From JANJUB01 sp031386985 (lineage in GTDB: Bacteria > Armatimonadota > Fimbriimonadia > Fimbriimonadales > Fimbriimonadaceae): a DNA stretch of 64,000 bases. This document shows, in pieces, positions 1 to 7,353 of the stretch. How positions within the stretch are numbered: position 1 is the stretch's first letter; every line of letters starts with the position of its first letter. The notes under the pieces are model-generated. The model did not search any database, was not told where the DNA came from, and saw only the letters and a program-made list of their open reading frames with translations. The stretch covers positions 1-64,000 of the forward strand of contig JANNCV010000017.1 of the NCBI GenBank assembly GCA_031386985.1, read 5' to 3'. The position numbers and the translations under genes are program-made.

Positions 1-96
1 TTCAATGGTGTTGCCAAAATGAAGTCCCCTACACCCCGCGAGGTGCTGGGACTGGGCTTAGCGGCGGTGCTCTTGCTGCTCTGGGGGGCGTCGTGA
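1..96 (+). CDS. C-terminal end of a gene entering the window; membrane-anchored tail
   Basis: Frame 1 is open from the first base to a TGA at 94-96. It encodes 31 residues ending in a hydrophobic stretch (LGLGLAAVLLLLWG), preceded by a basic/polar segment. That looks like a single C-terminal membrane helix with almost nothing after it. The rest of the protein lies outside the window, so no function can be given. It converges with the redoxin gene on the other strand and overlaps its 3' end by 68 nt. That overlap is the main reason for caution: either this tail or the proline-rich tail of the redoxin could be non-coding. Confidence 0.45.
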   Translation, partial: FNGVAKMKSPTPREVLGLGLAAVLLLLWGAS

Positions 97-640
97 TTTC
101 GACAAAACGCCTCACTAAGATTCTTTCGGACCAGCCAGCCCATTGTCTAACGATGGCCCCATCCGTTCCGATAAGGGTCAGGTAGACGGAGTTGGGAGAG
201 TCGTACGCCTTCATCGTGGCGAATGTAGGATCAGCCAAAACGGGATACGCCGACTTGTGGTTATCACTCCATTCCTTCGCAGTTGCCACCTTCGATCCGA
301 TGATCCCAACAAAGTTCGCCGTTCCATTTAGGTGAGAATAGAGAGATTGCAAGACCGGCTCGGCTTCGATGCTGCACGGGCATCCATCCTTTATGAAGTA
401 AACAAGGGTTGGTTTAACAAGAAACTCGCTTAGTAGGCGAGATTTTCCGACTACATCCGGCAACCTGAAATCAGCAGCCTTCTTCGCCGTTTTTGCGTTT
501 GCTCGCTCCGCCATTTGCGTGGTTACAGGATGCACTGGGCCGGCAGCCGGAGCCGAATCACCCTTCACACTCCACGCCAAGAACAACCCCGCCGCGGCAA
601 AAGCGATGGAAAGTGGAATAGTTACATGGTGCACGCGCAT
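29..640 (-). CDS. Membrane-anchored or secreted redoxin (thioredoxin-fold, CPC motif)
   Basis: 203 residues. Residues 7-25 form a signal anchor or signal peptide, then a linker, then an AhpC/TSA-like thioredoxin fold from about residue 55 (AADFRLPDVVGKSRLLSEF). The redox site is DGCPCS with Cys87 and Cys89, a CxC rather than the usual CxxC. It follows the strand YFIKDG as in redoxin-domain proteins. The protein likely acts on thiols outside the cytoplasm; its substrate is unknown. The last 20 residues are Pro/Ala-rich and overlap an opposing reading frame, so the true C-terminus is uncertain. The ATG at 640 has a TAAATT box 8 nt upstream and no Shine-Dalgarno site. It is divergent from the CapD-type gene. 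Confidence 0.75.
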   Translation of the reverse strand: MRVHHVTIPLSIAFAAAGLFLAWSVKGDSAPAAGPVHPVTTQMAERANAKTAKKAADFRLPDVVGKSRLLSEFLVKPTLVYFIKDGCPCSIEAEPVLQSLYSHLNGTANFVGIIGSKVATAKEWSDNHKSAYPVLADPTFATMKAYDSPNSVYLTLIGTDGAIVRQWAGWSERILVRRFVEITTPPRAARAPPLSPVPAPRGV

Positions 641-689
641 CTGATTTCAATTTACCAGTATCGAAACTCATCTCAATTCTCGGTAATCC

Positions 690-719
690 TTGAGTTTTTC
701 CGGCCCAATCTGATACACT
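690..719 (+). promoter_or_regulatory. Predicted sigma-70 type promoter of the CapD-type gene
   Basis: TTGAGT at 690-695 and TACACT at 714-719 are separated by 18 nt, with TGA just before the -10. Transcription would start near 726. This lies in the 105-nt gap between the divergent redoxin and CapD-type genes. Confidence 0.5.
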
Positions 720-745
720 CAATTGGAGGATAGTGTGAGGCGGGG

Positions 746-2707
746 GTGCCACACAACAACAATAACAACTTCATGATAAAGCTCGGGGAAGCGCTTTCAA
801 AACCGTTCGCACGTTGGAAACGATTTCTACGCGACGTGAGCATTGATTTCCTGTGTATCGGCACTAGCTTGATGTTTGCGGCAAGCTTGGCTGATTCAAC
901 AGGCAAGTCGGGTGTTGGCTCATTCGCATTTTGGCTGGAAAGTCTCTTATTGTCGGGGCTAACGGTCCTGTTCTTGTTTTGGCGAGGTATCTATAGCGTC
1001 AATGTCCGGTATCTCGGGCTCAGCGAGTTTCTAAATGTTGGAGCGATCGCTGCCCTTGTCGCGATCACGCAATATTTTCTGCCGACGCTCGGTGATGCCA
1101 ATAGCAGGGTTGTTGTGGCGGTCTTGTTTGGATTCTGTGCGATGACCGCCCTTTCCGGTGTACGCGTGGGCCAAAGAATTTATTCGTGGAGAACTCGGCG
1201 ATCAAGCAGTAACAAAGCCGTAAGCCCAAAGCGAACGATAATCGTGGGGGCGGGGGATGCTGCTGAAACGATAATGCGCGAGATCAATCGCTCGGCCCAT
1301 CCGCTTCATCAAGTCGTCGGTTTTGTAGATGACGATTTGTCAAGAGCGTGGCAGAGAATTCATGGCGCGCCGGTTCTGGGCAACACGCAGGAAATTCCCA
1401 TCCTCGTGAAAGAACTAAACATTCAAGAAGTCCTTATTGCGATGCCTTCCGCGAGCGGCGAAGAAATGCGCCGGGTTAATAGCCTTTGCCAGCAAACTGG
1501 AGCGCGCGTTCGCACCCTGCCGGCCGTGAAGACCCTGCTTTCTAGCGGAGGCCCCCAGCTTTACTCCCACTTTCGCGATATCGAAATCGAAGACTTGCTG
1601 AGGCGAGAGCCTGTTCAAACTGACCTCGAAGGTATTCAGAAATACATTCGAGGCGAACGAGTACTGATCACGGGTGGAGGTGGTTCGATCGGAAGCGAGC
1701 TTGCTCGCCAGATCGCCCGCTTGAATCCCGCTAGCTTGATTTTGCTCGGAAAGGGCGAAAACAGCATTTATGAAATCGAGCAAGAACTGCTCCAGACGAA
1801 CCGATTTCAACCCAACTCCGTGATCGCGGACGTCCGTGATCGCGCCGCTATGGAGCGTATGTTCGACCATTACCGCCCTACGGTTGTCTTCCATGCCGCC
1901 GCGCACAAGCATGTTCCGTTAATGCAGGCCAATCCGATAGAGGCAATTCGGAACAATATCCTGGGCACGCGCCAGGTCGCGGAGCTCTCAGTTAAGTACG
2001 GGGTAAAGCGATTCATTAACGTCTCGACGGATAAGGCGGTAAACCCATCAAGCATCATGGGAGCGACCAAGCGCGTGGGAGAAATGATTGTGGCCGCCCT
2101 TGGAAGCCGATACGAAACTGAATTCGGAATTGTACGATTCGGAAATGTAATGGGCAGCCGGGGGAGTCTGATCCCGATGCTTAAAGCACAAATTCGGCGC
2201 GGTGGCCCGGTGAGAGTAACTCACCCGGATATGACTCGCTACTTCATGACAATTCCTGAGGCTGTGCAGTTGATCTTACAGGCCGGGGCAATAGGAAAAC
2301 GCGGCGAGATATTCATCCTCGATATGGGCGACCCGATCAAAATTGTTGACCTAGCAATGGACCTGATTCGATTGCACGGCCTTGTCCCGGGTGAAGACAT
2401 CGAAGTGCAGTTCACCGGAACGCGACCGGGAGAGAAGCTTGAAGAAGAGCTTATGTATGACGATGAGGAGCTTGGCGCTACGCCGCATCCTAAGATCAGC
2501 ATGGTTCAGCGGTCTGGTCCCACCGATTGGGATTGGCTGAAGGAAGAAATCAACAATCTGTTGACCATCTGCGATGAAGCACGCGCGGATGAAGCTCGGC
2601 ATACATTGATGGAGCTCGCCCTTGGAAAGTCGTCAGTCCCATTTCATGTTGCAACACTGGACCCTGAAGAAACTGATGTTTCATCCGATAATCCAGTTGG
2701 GCTATGA
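746..2707 (+). CDS. Membrane-bound polysaccharide biosynthesis protein, CapD/WbpM/FlaA1-type nucleotide-sugar dehydratase/epimerase
   Basis: 653 residues, the usual length of the large membrane form of this family. The N-terminus carries four likely membrane helices (about 25-150), followed by a CoA-binding-like Rossmann domain (about 155-290) and a C-terminal extended SDR domain. The SDR domain has the NAD(P) motif ITGGGGSIGS near 310, STDKAVNPSS near 430, and MGATK with Met438 and Lys442. Met in place of the catalytic Tyr is typical of this branch of UDP-GlcNAc 4,6-dehydratases. It probably makes a deoxysugar precursor for surface glycans at the inner membrane. The GTG at 746 has GAGG 5 nt upstream. 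An in-frame ATG at 773 is an alternative, coupled to a possible 13-codon upstream frame. The stop overlaps the next gene's ATG. Confidence 0.9.
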   Translation: MPHNNNNNFMIKLGEALSKPFARWKRFLRDVSIDFLCIGTSLMFAASLADSTGKSGVGSFAFWLESLLLSGLTVLFLFWRGIYSVNVRYLGLSEFLNVGAIAALVAITQYFLPTLGDANSRVVVAVLFGFCAMTALSGVRVGQRIYSWRTRRSSSNKAVSPKRTIIVGAGDAAETIMREINRSAHPLHQVVGFVDDDLSRAWQRIHGAPVLGNTQEIPILVKELNIQEVLIAMPSASGEEMRRVNSLCQQTGARVRTLPAVKTLLSSGGPQLYSHFRDIEIEDLLRREPVQTDLEGIQKYIRGERVLITGGGGSIGSELARQIARLNPASLILLGKGENSIYEIEQELLQTNRFQPNSVIADVRDRAAMERMFDHYRPTVVFHAAAHKHVPLMQANPIEAIRNNILGTRQVAELSVKYGVKRFINVSTDKAVNPSSIMGATKRVGEMIVAALGSRYETEFGIVRFGNVMGSRGSLIPMLKAQIRRGGPVRVTHPDMTRYFMTIPEAVQLILQAGAIGKRGEIFILDMGDPIKIVDLAMDLIRLHGLVPGEDIEVQFTGTRPGEKLEEELMYDDEELGATPHPKISMVQRSGPTDWDWLKEEINNLLTICDEARADEARHTLMELALGKSSVPFHVATLDPEETDVSSDNPVGL

Positions 2708-2889
2708 ATATTGGATCGGCGACGACAGCGGCTCTACGAGGCTTACAAGACGTTGAAAGTGTGGCGTCTCCACGAGCGTCATTGCAGGTCGCAATTCTGA
2801 AGAAAACCCTTGTATCTCAACAAGAACAAGCCGCCGAGCTCATGAAAATAATGGAAGGCAAGGGCTCGACCGTGGATTTCCGGGCTTAA
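2704..2889 (+). CDS. YjfB-like putative motility protein
   Basis: 61 residues matching the short YjfB_motility family: a variable start, then a conserved amphipathic helix with VAILKKTLVSQQEQAAELMK. Members are tiny proteins found near motility genes in several phyla, and their molecular role is not established. The ATG overlaps the TGA of the CapD-type gene (ATGA), so the two are almost certainly translated together. This links the peptide to surface-glycan synthesis here rather than to a flagellar operon; no flagellar gene is present in the window. Confidence 0.7.
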   Translation: MNIGSATTAALRGLQDVESVASPRASLQVAILKKTLVSQQEQAAELMKIMEGKGSTVDFRA

Positions 2890-2893
2890 CTGG

Positions 2894-2899
2894 TACAAT
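2894..2899 (+). promoter_or_regulatory. -10 box giving a probably leaderless transcript
   Basis: TACAAT lies 8 nt before the GTG at 2908, and there is no Shine-Dalgarno site between them. A transcript from this box would begin at or next to the start codon. It is one of several cases of the same arrangement in the window. Confidence 0.5.
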
Positions 2900-2907
2900 C
2901 AAGCGTA

Positions 2908-3198
2908 GTGACTAGCGAACCCGAAGCGGTAGAAACCGAAGTTTCTGCCAAGAAAGCTAAACCTACTCCCGCTCCTGTTTGGTGGAAGAACACCTATTTT
3001 GGGCTGGGTGGGTTGTTGCTCATTGTTGGCATCGTTGGTCTGTTAACGGGCCCGGCTGTCATCAGAGACCCAGGTCAAAAGCGCGAAGATCACTTGGTCA
3101 CTCTCCTGTATTTTGCGGGAGCAGTCATCATGATCGTTAATGGGATTTTGAGCCACCGGCAAACGGTGCGTGAGTACGAGGAAGAAAAAAATGGTTAA
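2908..3198 (+). CDS. Small two-helix membrane protein, unknown function
   Basis: 96 residues. A charged cytoplasmic-looking N-terminus rich in Glu, Lys and Pro (1-25) is followed by two hydrophobic helices (about 30-50 and 68-85) joined by a polar loop (DPGQKREDHLV), and a basic/acidic tail. I do not recognise the family. The GTG start follows a TACAAT box by 8 nt. The 3' end overlaps the start of the zinc-ribbon gene by 8 nt, so the two are probably co-expressed and may work together. Confidence 0.65.
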   Translation: MTSEPEAVETEVSAKKAKPTPAPVWWKNTYFGLGGLLLIVGIVGLLTGPAVIRDPGQKREDHLVTLLYFAGAVIMIVNGILSHRQTVREYEEEKNG

Positions 3199-3403
3199 GT
3201 GTTCTTGTGGAAAGCCGATGGAGAAATTGCCCGATTGGATGGATGGCGTCCAGGTAGATTTCGTTTGTAACAACTGCCCAAATCGACAAACGAAGAACAT
3301 CGCCTTCGTCACGTTTGAGCCGATTATTAGTGCGACGGCAAAACTGGAGGGCGATGAGCCACCAGCTGATCTCGCCGCCGAACTAGACGCTGACGAAGAG
3401 TAA
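3191..3403 (+). CDS. Small zinc-ribbon-like protein
   Basis: 70 residues from the ATG at 3191, which has GAGGAAG just upstream. A longer in-frame GTG start at 3170 would sit deep in the previous gene. Four cysteines in the pattern CSCGKPMEK...CNNCPNR (Cys4, Cys6, then CxxC near 28-31) suggest a zinc knuckle. The C-terminal third is acidic and probably disordered. The stop codon (3401-3403) directly abuts the ATG of the PIG-L gene. The family is unknown to me. A role in RNA or protein binding would be a guess. Confidence 0.65.
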   Translation: MVKCSCGKPMEKLPDWMDGVQVDFVCNNCPNRQTKNIAFVTFEPIISATAKLEGDEPPADLAAELDADEE

Positions 3404-4144
3404 ATGCTCGCCTTCGATCCCAATCCAAAGTCGCGTTGGCTTTTTTGCATGACTCATCCTGACGATGAGATTTCGATTTGCGCATGGATTAAGCGCCTAA
3501 CCACCGTGGGCACCGAGGTTTGGATTAGTTGGACTCATTCTAACCCCGAACGCCAACGAGAGGCCATCAGGGCCTCGTTTAAGCTGGGTGTCCCGCGTGA
3601 GCGGCTGATTTTCATGGAAGCAACCGATGGCGCGGTCATGTTGGAAATGGCTAGTTTATTGCCTCGATTCCGGGAAATGGTGAGCGAGGTTGGGCCCGAT
3701 CGGGTCGCATGTGGTGCGTTCGAGCAAGGGCATTTAGATCACGATGCAACCAATGTTTTGGTGTCGCACTCCTTCGACGGTCCAATTTTTGAGGTTCCGT
3801 TTTACTATTCGTATCTGACGAAGCTACCCCGCGTGAATCGCTTTAGCAATCCGCTCAACGAAGAGATAATTGAACTCAGCGAAGACGAGCGTGAGTTCAA
3901 GATTGATTACGCCCAAAGTTTTCCAAGCCAAGCTATCTGGCGCAACATGATGTTCGCGGAAGCAGCAGCCCGTCTGGGTGGGGATGGCTCCTTGATGAAA
4001 AGCGAGCGAATGCGCTACCAATCTTCCGTTGATTATCTGATGGTCGTCCACGAGGGTGAACTGGGCGAGAAGATAGCGGAATCGGCCAAATGGGCCGCGT
4101 GGGGAACTGCCTATGAGGAGTTCTCGGTTAAGATAAGTCAGTGA
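3404..4144 (+). CDS. PIG-L family deacetylase (LmbE-like)
   Basis: 246 residues. The zinc-site signature HPDDE is at residues 18-22, and the second ligand region GHLDHD is at 109-114 (His110, His113), both as expected for LmbE/PIG-L N-deacetylases. These enzymes remove acetyl groups from N-acetylglucosamine in glycolipids, mycothiol/bacillithiol precursors or small metabolites. The substrate cannot be read from the sequence. It follows the zinc-ribbon gene without a gap and overlaps the DUF2784 gene by 4 nt. Being a few genes downstream of a nucleotide-sugar enzyme makes a glycan or glycolipid substrate reasonable, but this is inference. Confidence 0.88.
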   Translation: MLAFDPNPKSRWLFCMTHPDDEISICAWIKRLTTVGTEVWISWTHSNPERQREAIRASFKLGVPRERLIFMEATDGAVMLEMASLLPRFREMVSEVGPDRVACGAFEQGHLDHDATNVLVSHSFDGPIFEVPFYYSYLTKLPRVNRFSNPLNEEIIELSEDEREFKIDYAQSFPSQAIWRNMMFAEAAARLGGDGSLMKSERMRYQSSVDYLMVVHEGELGEKIAESAKWAAWGTAYEEFSVKISQ

Positions 4145-4533
4145 CCTGGCTCTTGCTCATCGGGGATGGACTCTTCTGGCTGTTTCATACAGCTTTGATT
4201 TTCTTCAACCTGTTCGGTTGGATCCCGCGTCGCACCCGGCGGTTAAACCTCGTTTCGCTCGGAGCAACGCTGTTTTCTTGGCTCATTATGGGCTTCTCGT
4301 ACGGCATCGGTTATTGCATTTGTACCGATTGGCACTTCCAAATCCGCGCCGCACTCGGGCTACATGATAATGCCGACAGTTATCTGCAACTGCTGGTCCG
4401 CAGAATCGGGCTGGATCCTCCCCTCTACGTGCTAAACAACACGGCGGGGGTTTGTATGCTGGTGGCGATCAGCGCTAGTGTCTTTTTCAACGTGAGGGAT
4501 TTCAGGCAGGGAAAAGGCTTGCGGCACGGGTAA
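4141..4533 (+). CDS. DUF2784 family membrane protein
   Basis: 130 residues with four likely membrane helices (about 4-25, 33-52, 56-75, 100-118). The conserved-looking core GYCICTDWHFQIRAALG followed by SYLQLLVRR matches the pattern of DUF2784 (a Cys/Thr/Trp turn, then an LR helix and SY segment). The function of the family is not known. The GTG start overlaps the PIG-L stop (GTGA), so it is the last gene of this coupled run. The stop codon is embedded in the stem of a perfect 9-bp hairpin. Confidence 0.7.
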   Translation: MTWLLLIGDGLFWLFHTALIFFNLFGWIPRRTRRLNLVSLGATLFSWLIMGFSYGIGYCICTDWHFQIRAALGLHDNADSYLQLLVRRIGLDPPLYVLNNTAGVCMLVAISASVFFNVRDFRQGKGLRHG

Positions 4534-4552
4534 GACGTCTCGCGACGTCTTA
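4531..4552. terminator. Perfect 9-bp stem-loop between convergent genes
   Basis: TAAGACGTC and GACGTCTTA pair perfectly around a TCGC loop. It lies between the convergent DUF2784 and ahcY genes and could end transcription from both sides. Neither side has a clear T-run, so it is not a textbook intrinsic terminator. A second perfect palindrome (CCGATAGCTATCGG, 4586-4599) lies just inside the ahcY 3' end. Confidence 0.45.
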
Positions 4553-4579
4553 CCTCGTTCAACCTGTCCAGCAACCGCC

Positions 4580-5995
4580 TCAATACCGATAGCTATCGGC
4601 TTTATAGGGCCCATCAACTGAAACGCCGATGTAATCGGCTTGCTTCGGTGTAAGAACGGTTAGCTCTGCTCCCAGCTTCGATAGTTGCAAGCGAGCAACC
4701 TTCTCATCCAAATGCTTCGGCAAAACGTAAACCCCTGGTGCATACTCACCGGGCTTAGTCCAGAGCTCGATCTGGGCCAAAACTTGGTTGGCAAAACTCG
4801 AACTCATAACATAGGACGGATGACCCGTCCCACATCCCAGATTAACCAGCCGGCCCTTCGCGAGCAAAATGATTCGCTTGCCGTCGGGAAAGATTACGTG
4901 ATCCACTTGCGGCTTGATTTCATCCCACTCATAGTTCTCCAACGATGCAACATCTATCTCGTTATCGAAGTGGCCGATATTGCAAACGATGGCGTTGTTC
5001 TTCATTTTTGCCATGTGAGCGTGCGTGATGACATGGAAATTGCCTGTGCAGGAGACAAAGATGTCAGCTAGCGAAGCGGCTTCATCCATGGTGACAACCT
5101 TGTATCCTTCCATCGCGGCTTGCAGAGCGCAAATCGGATCAATTTCGGTCACCCAAACCTGTGCGCTAAGCGCACGTAGAGCCTGCGCGGAGCCCTTGCC
5201 AACATCACCGTAACCGCAAACCACGGCAATCTTTCCCGCGACCATGACATCCGTTGCCCGCTTGATTCCGTCAACCAATGACTCTCGACATCCGTAAAGG
5301 TTGTCGAATTTCGACTTCGTAACAGAGTCGTTCACATTGAACGCAGGGAAGGGAAGTTCGCCCTTCTTTTGAAGTTCATAAAGGCGGTGTACGCCGGTTG
5401 TGGTCTCCTCGCTGACGCCCTTGATATTGGCCTTGATGCGACTGTAGAAGGTTGGATCGGAGGCAAGTTTACGCTTGATAGCAGCAAAAAAAGCGATTTC
5501 CTCTTCACTTCCGGGATGATCGAGAACGCTTGCATCAGTTTCCGCCCGGCAACCAATCAGAACCAGCATCGTGGCATCGCCGCCGTCATCGAGGATCATG
5601 TTTGGCGTGCCGCCGTCGCTCCACTCGAAGATTCGGTGGGTGTACTCCCAATATTCATCCAGAGTCTCGCCCTTATAGGCAAAGACGGGAGTTCCGCCCA
5701 CCGCGATCGCGGCCGCGGCGTGGTCCTGGGTACTGTAGATGTTGCAGCTCGCCCACCGAACTTCAGCCCCAAGCGCGTTTAAGGTCTCGATGAGAACCGC
5801 AGTTTGGATCGTCATGTGTAGAGAGCCAGCGATACGCGCGCCCTTTAACGGCTGTTGGTTAGCGAGTTCATCGCGAATTGCCATGAGCCCCGGCATTTCG
5901 GTTTCGGCGATCTTGATTTCTTTCTGCCCCCAGGTAGCCAGCCCAAGATCAGCAACGTGGAAGTCAGTTTTAAGTTGTGTTGTTACGCTTTGCAT
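4580..5995 (-). CDS. ahcY: Adenosylhomocysteinase (S-adenosylhomocysteine hydrolase)
   Basis: 471 residues. It splits S-adenosylhomocysteine into adenosine and homocysteine with bound NAD, removing the inhibitory product of methyltransferases. Seen: the substrate-domain block GARIAGSLHMT, the NAD fold GYGDVGKGSAQALRA, and the C-terminal KADSYRY typical of the family, where the Lys/Tyr tail reaches the neighbouring subunit. The start at 5995 is set by AGGAGA five bases upstream; a longer in-frame ATG at 6067 would lie inside the riboswitch and terminator. Expression should be governed by the SAH riboswitch upstream. No metK, metE or luxS neighbours are present. Confidence 0.97.
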   Translation of the reverse strand: MQSVTTQLKTDFHVADLGLATWGQKEIKIAETEMPGLMAIRDELANQQPLKGARIAGSLHMTIQTAVLIETLNALGAEVRWASCNIYSTQDHAAAAIAVGGTPVFAYKGETLDEYWEYTHRIFEWSDGGTPNMILDDGGDATMLVLIGCRAETDASVLDHPGSEEEIAFFAAIKRKLASDPTFYSRIKANIKGVSEETTTGVHRLYELQKKGELPFPAFNVNDSVTKSKFDNLYGCRESLVDGIKRATDVMVAGKIAVVCGYGDVGKGSAQALRALSAQVWVTEIDPICALQAAMEGYKVVTMDEAASLADIFVSCTGNFHVITHAHMAKMKNNAIVCNIGHFDNEIDVASLENYEWDEIKPQVDHVIFPDGKRIILLAKGRLVNLGCGTGHPSYVMSSSFANQVLAQIELWTKPGEYAPGVYVLPKHLDEKVARLQLSKLGAELTVLTPKQADYIGVSVDGPYKADSYRY

Positions 5996-6023
5996 CGGTT
6001 TCTCCTGATGCGGGCGAAAATTG

Positions 6024-6055
6024 AAAAACGCCCGCAATCTGATAGATTGCGAGCG
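6024..6055 (-). terminator. Intrinsic terminator of the ahcY leader, overlapping the SAH aptamer
   Basis: In the ahcY leader RNA the strand CGCTCGCAATCT (6055-6044) pairs with AGATTGCGGGCG (6040-6029) around an ATC loop: 12 bp with one G-U. Five U follow at 6028-6024. Its 5' arm is the same CGCTC that the SAH aptamer needs for its pseudoknot-like helix, so the two folds exclude each other. Confidence 0.8.
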
Positions 6056-6108
6056 CCGTTCTTTCAAAGCTGAGCCTGGTCAATGGAGATTGCAGCGCTC
6101 CTCAGCTT
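6049..6108 (-). promoter_or_regulatory. SAH riboswitch controlling ahcY
   Basis: The leader contains the core GAGGAGCGCTGC, then CCAGGCTC, then AACGGCGCTCGC, in the order and spacing of the SAH riboswitch. Pairings are intact: AAGCTGAG (6108-6101) with CTCAGCTT (6074-6067), 8 bp, and GAGCGC (6100-6095) with GCGCTC (6056-6051), 6 bp. The gene downstream, SAH hydrolase, is the classical target of this class. Ligand binding should hold the GCGCTC strand and stop the overlapping terminator from forming, so high SAH should turn ahcY on. The mechanism is inferred from the overlapping pairings. Confidence 0.92.
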
Positions 6109-6115
6109 AGTAACT

Positions 6116-6121
6116 ATTATG
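6116..6121 (-). promoter_or_regulatory. -10 box of the ahcY transcript
   Basis: CATAAT on the minus strand (6121-6116) would start RNA near 6109, one base before the SAH aptamer. I see no good -35 hexamer. Its position relative to the aptamer is the main support. Confidence 0.4.
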
Positions 6122-6148
6122 GCACTTTTTGGCGTGTTGGATAGCTGC

Positions 6149-6973
6149 TTATTCGCGAACTTCGGCCATAACTCGTTCTTGAACCGTAAATTCGCCATCC
6201 GCCCAAACTCCGCATGGCATCATTTCAGGCGTAGTCCCAAGCTCAACGACGGAACCATCCATCCGATAGACTGGCGCGTACCAACTTCCAACCTGCTTCG
6301 CATCCCCAGTCAGATAGTGTCCAATCAGGGCCCGGCGAAAACGATCTGGGCTAGTGTTAGGATAGCTTCCGTGAACTAAGAGACCATGAAAGAACATGAC
6401 ATCGCCCGCCTTCATGATGCACGGCTTGACTTCAGCTCCGGGCGGAATTGGAACGGTTACATCGGTGAAACTCTGGGTGATATCCGCTTCGATAGTGCAG
6501 AGCAGGGGCCATTGATGCGAACCAGGAACGACTTGCATGCATCCGTTCTCCTCGTCACAATCGTCTAGAGCGAGCCATGCGGCAACACAGGTCCCGGGCT
6601 GGGCTCGCAGATAAAATTGATCTTGGTGCAGAGCTTGACCGCGAGCCCCGGCAGGCTTGAAATAGAGCATGGTTTGGACGGCGTAGGGCTCGATTCCTCC
6701 GGAGATAGCGGTAATGATTTCATTAGTGCGCGGGTCTGTCATCCATCTCAAGCTGAGTTCATCCCAGCGATGCATATGGATCATCCACGGGTATTTTTTC
6801 AGAGGATCGTTAGGGGAGGCATTAACCCCTTCGGAGTCACCAGCGTAGGTGCCCGATTCACGCAATTGCATGTAATGGTCTCGCAGGCGTTTTACTTCCA
6901 TGGATTGGAAGAGCCCCGGGGCGATGGTAAGCCCGGCATTGGAATACTCTCGTTTCATCCGTTCGACGCTCAT
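6149..6973 (-). CDS. Phytanoyl-CoA dioxygenase (PhyH) family protein
   Basis: 274 residues, the normal length of bacterial PhyH proteins. These are Fe(II)/2-oxoglutarate oxygenases that hydroxylate small molecules. Seen: the metal motif LHQDQFYL (HxD), a core strand AWLALDDCDEENGCMQVVPGSH, the distal iron ligand in FHGLLVHGSYPN, and the 2-oxoglutarate-binding Arg in DRFRRALIGHY. All catalytic residues appear present. The substrate is unknown; many bacterial members act in secondary metabolism. The gene stands alone between ahcY (same strand, own promoter) and rpoC (divergent). Confidence 0.88.
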   Translation of the reverse strand: MSVERMKREYSNAGLTIAPGLFQSMEVKRLRDHYMQLRESGTYAGDSEGVNASPNDPLKKYPWMIHMHRWDELSLRWMTDPRTNEIITAISGGIEPYAVQTMLYFKPAGARGQALHQDQFYLRAQPGTCVAAWLALDDCDEENGCMQVVPGSHQWPLLCTIEADITQSFTDVTVPIPPGAEVKPCIMKAGDVMFFHGLLVHGSYPNTSPDRFRRALIGHYLTGDAKQVGSWYAPVYRMDGSVVELGTTPEMMPCGVWADGEFTVQERVMAEVRE

Positions 6974-7058
6974 CTTTCCATTTTAGCCAAGCCGACCGAA
7001 ATTCGGCTGCGCGAGTAGCCGTAAAGTTAGCCACAATTCACATTCTAATCCCAGATAG

Positions 7059-7279
7059 TTTCGCACAGTTCTTGGTGAGAAAGCGCCGGATGAAGTGCGC
7101 CTTGCCCATGGTCGTTTGAAGCGCTTGCCATCGAGGCTCATCGCGAGGGACTGATCAGCCGAGGGGAAATTGCACTAAGGTTCACATCTCTAAGGATGCG
7201 GTATCAGCTCTCCTCAATCGCTGAAGGCGGGCCTCTGATATCCTGGCACCAATATTTGTTTGCAAATTTTCAAGCCTGA
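7059..7279 (+). pseudogene. Possible decayed fragment of a small DNA-binding or antitoxin-type gene
   Basis: The 454-nt gap upstream of rpoC contains two frames that look like broken coding sequence. One reads FRTVLGEKAPDEVRLAHGR (about 7060-7116). It shifts to a second frame reading FEALAIEAHREGLISRGEIA (7115-7174) and runs to a TGA at 7277-7279. The second segment resembles the C-terminal helix-turn-helix of small Xre/ImmA-associated or antitoxin proteins. No start codon or complete frame remains. This is a weak call based on residue pattern only. Confidence 0.25.
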
Positions 7280-7323
7280 AAAACCTAAAGAAAACACACA
7301 AATTCGTGAAAATCGGGTAACAT

Positions 7324-7353
7324 TTGGGTTCGCGCGAACTCCCCCACTATGCT
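7324..7353 (+). promoter_or_regulatory. Candidate rpoC promoter containing a 12-bp palindrome
   Basis: TTGGGT (7324-7329) and TATGCT (7348-7353) are spaced by 18 nt. The perfect palindrome GTTCGCGCGAAC (7328-7339) overlaps the -35 end and the spacer. The upstream 7240-7320 segment is A/T-rich. RNA would start near 7360, giving a leader of about 68 nt before the rpoC ATG. Confidence 0.4.

Noticed and set aside
735..776. Thr attenuation like E. coli thrL, given the Thr-rich peptide
   Set aside because: No terminator/antiterminator follows, and the downstream gene is unrelated to threonine synthesis.
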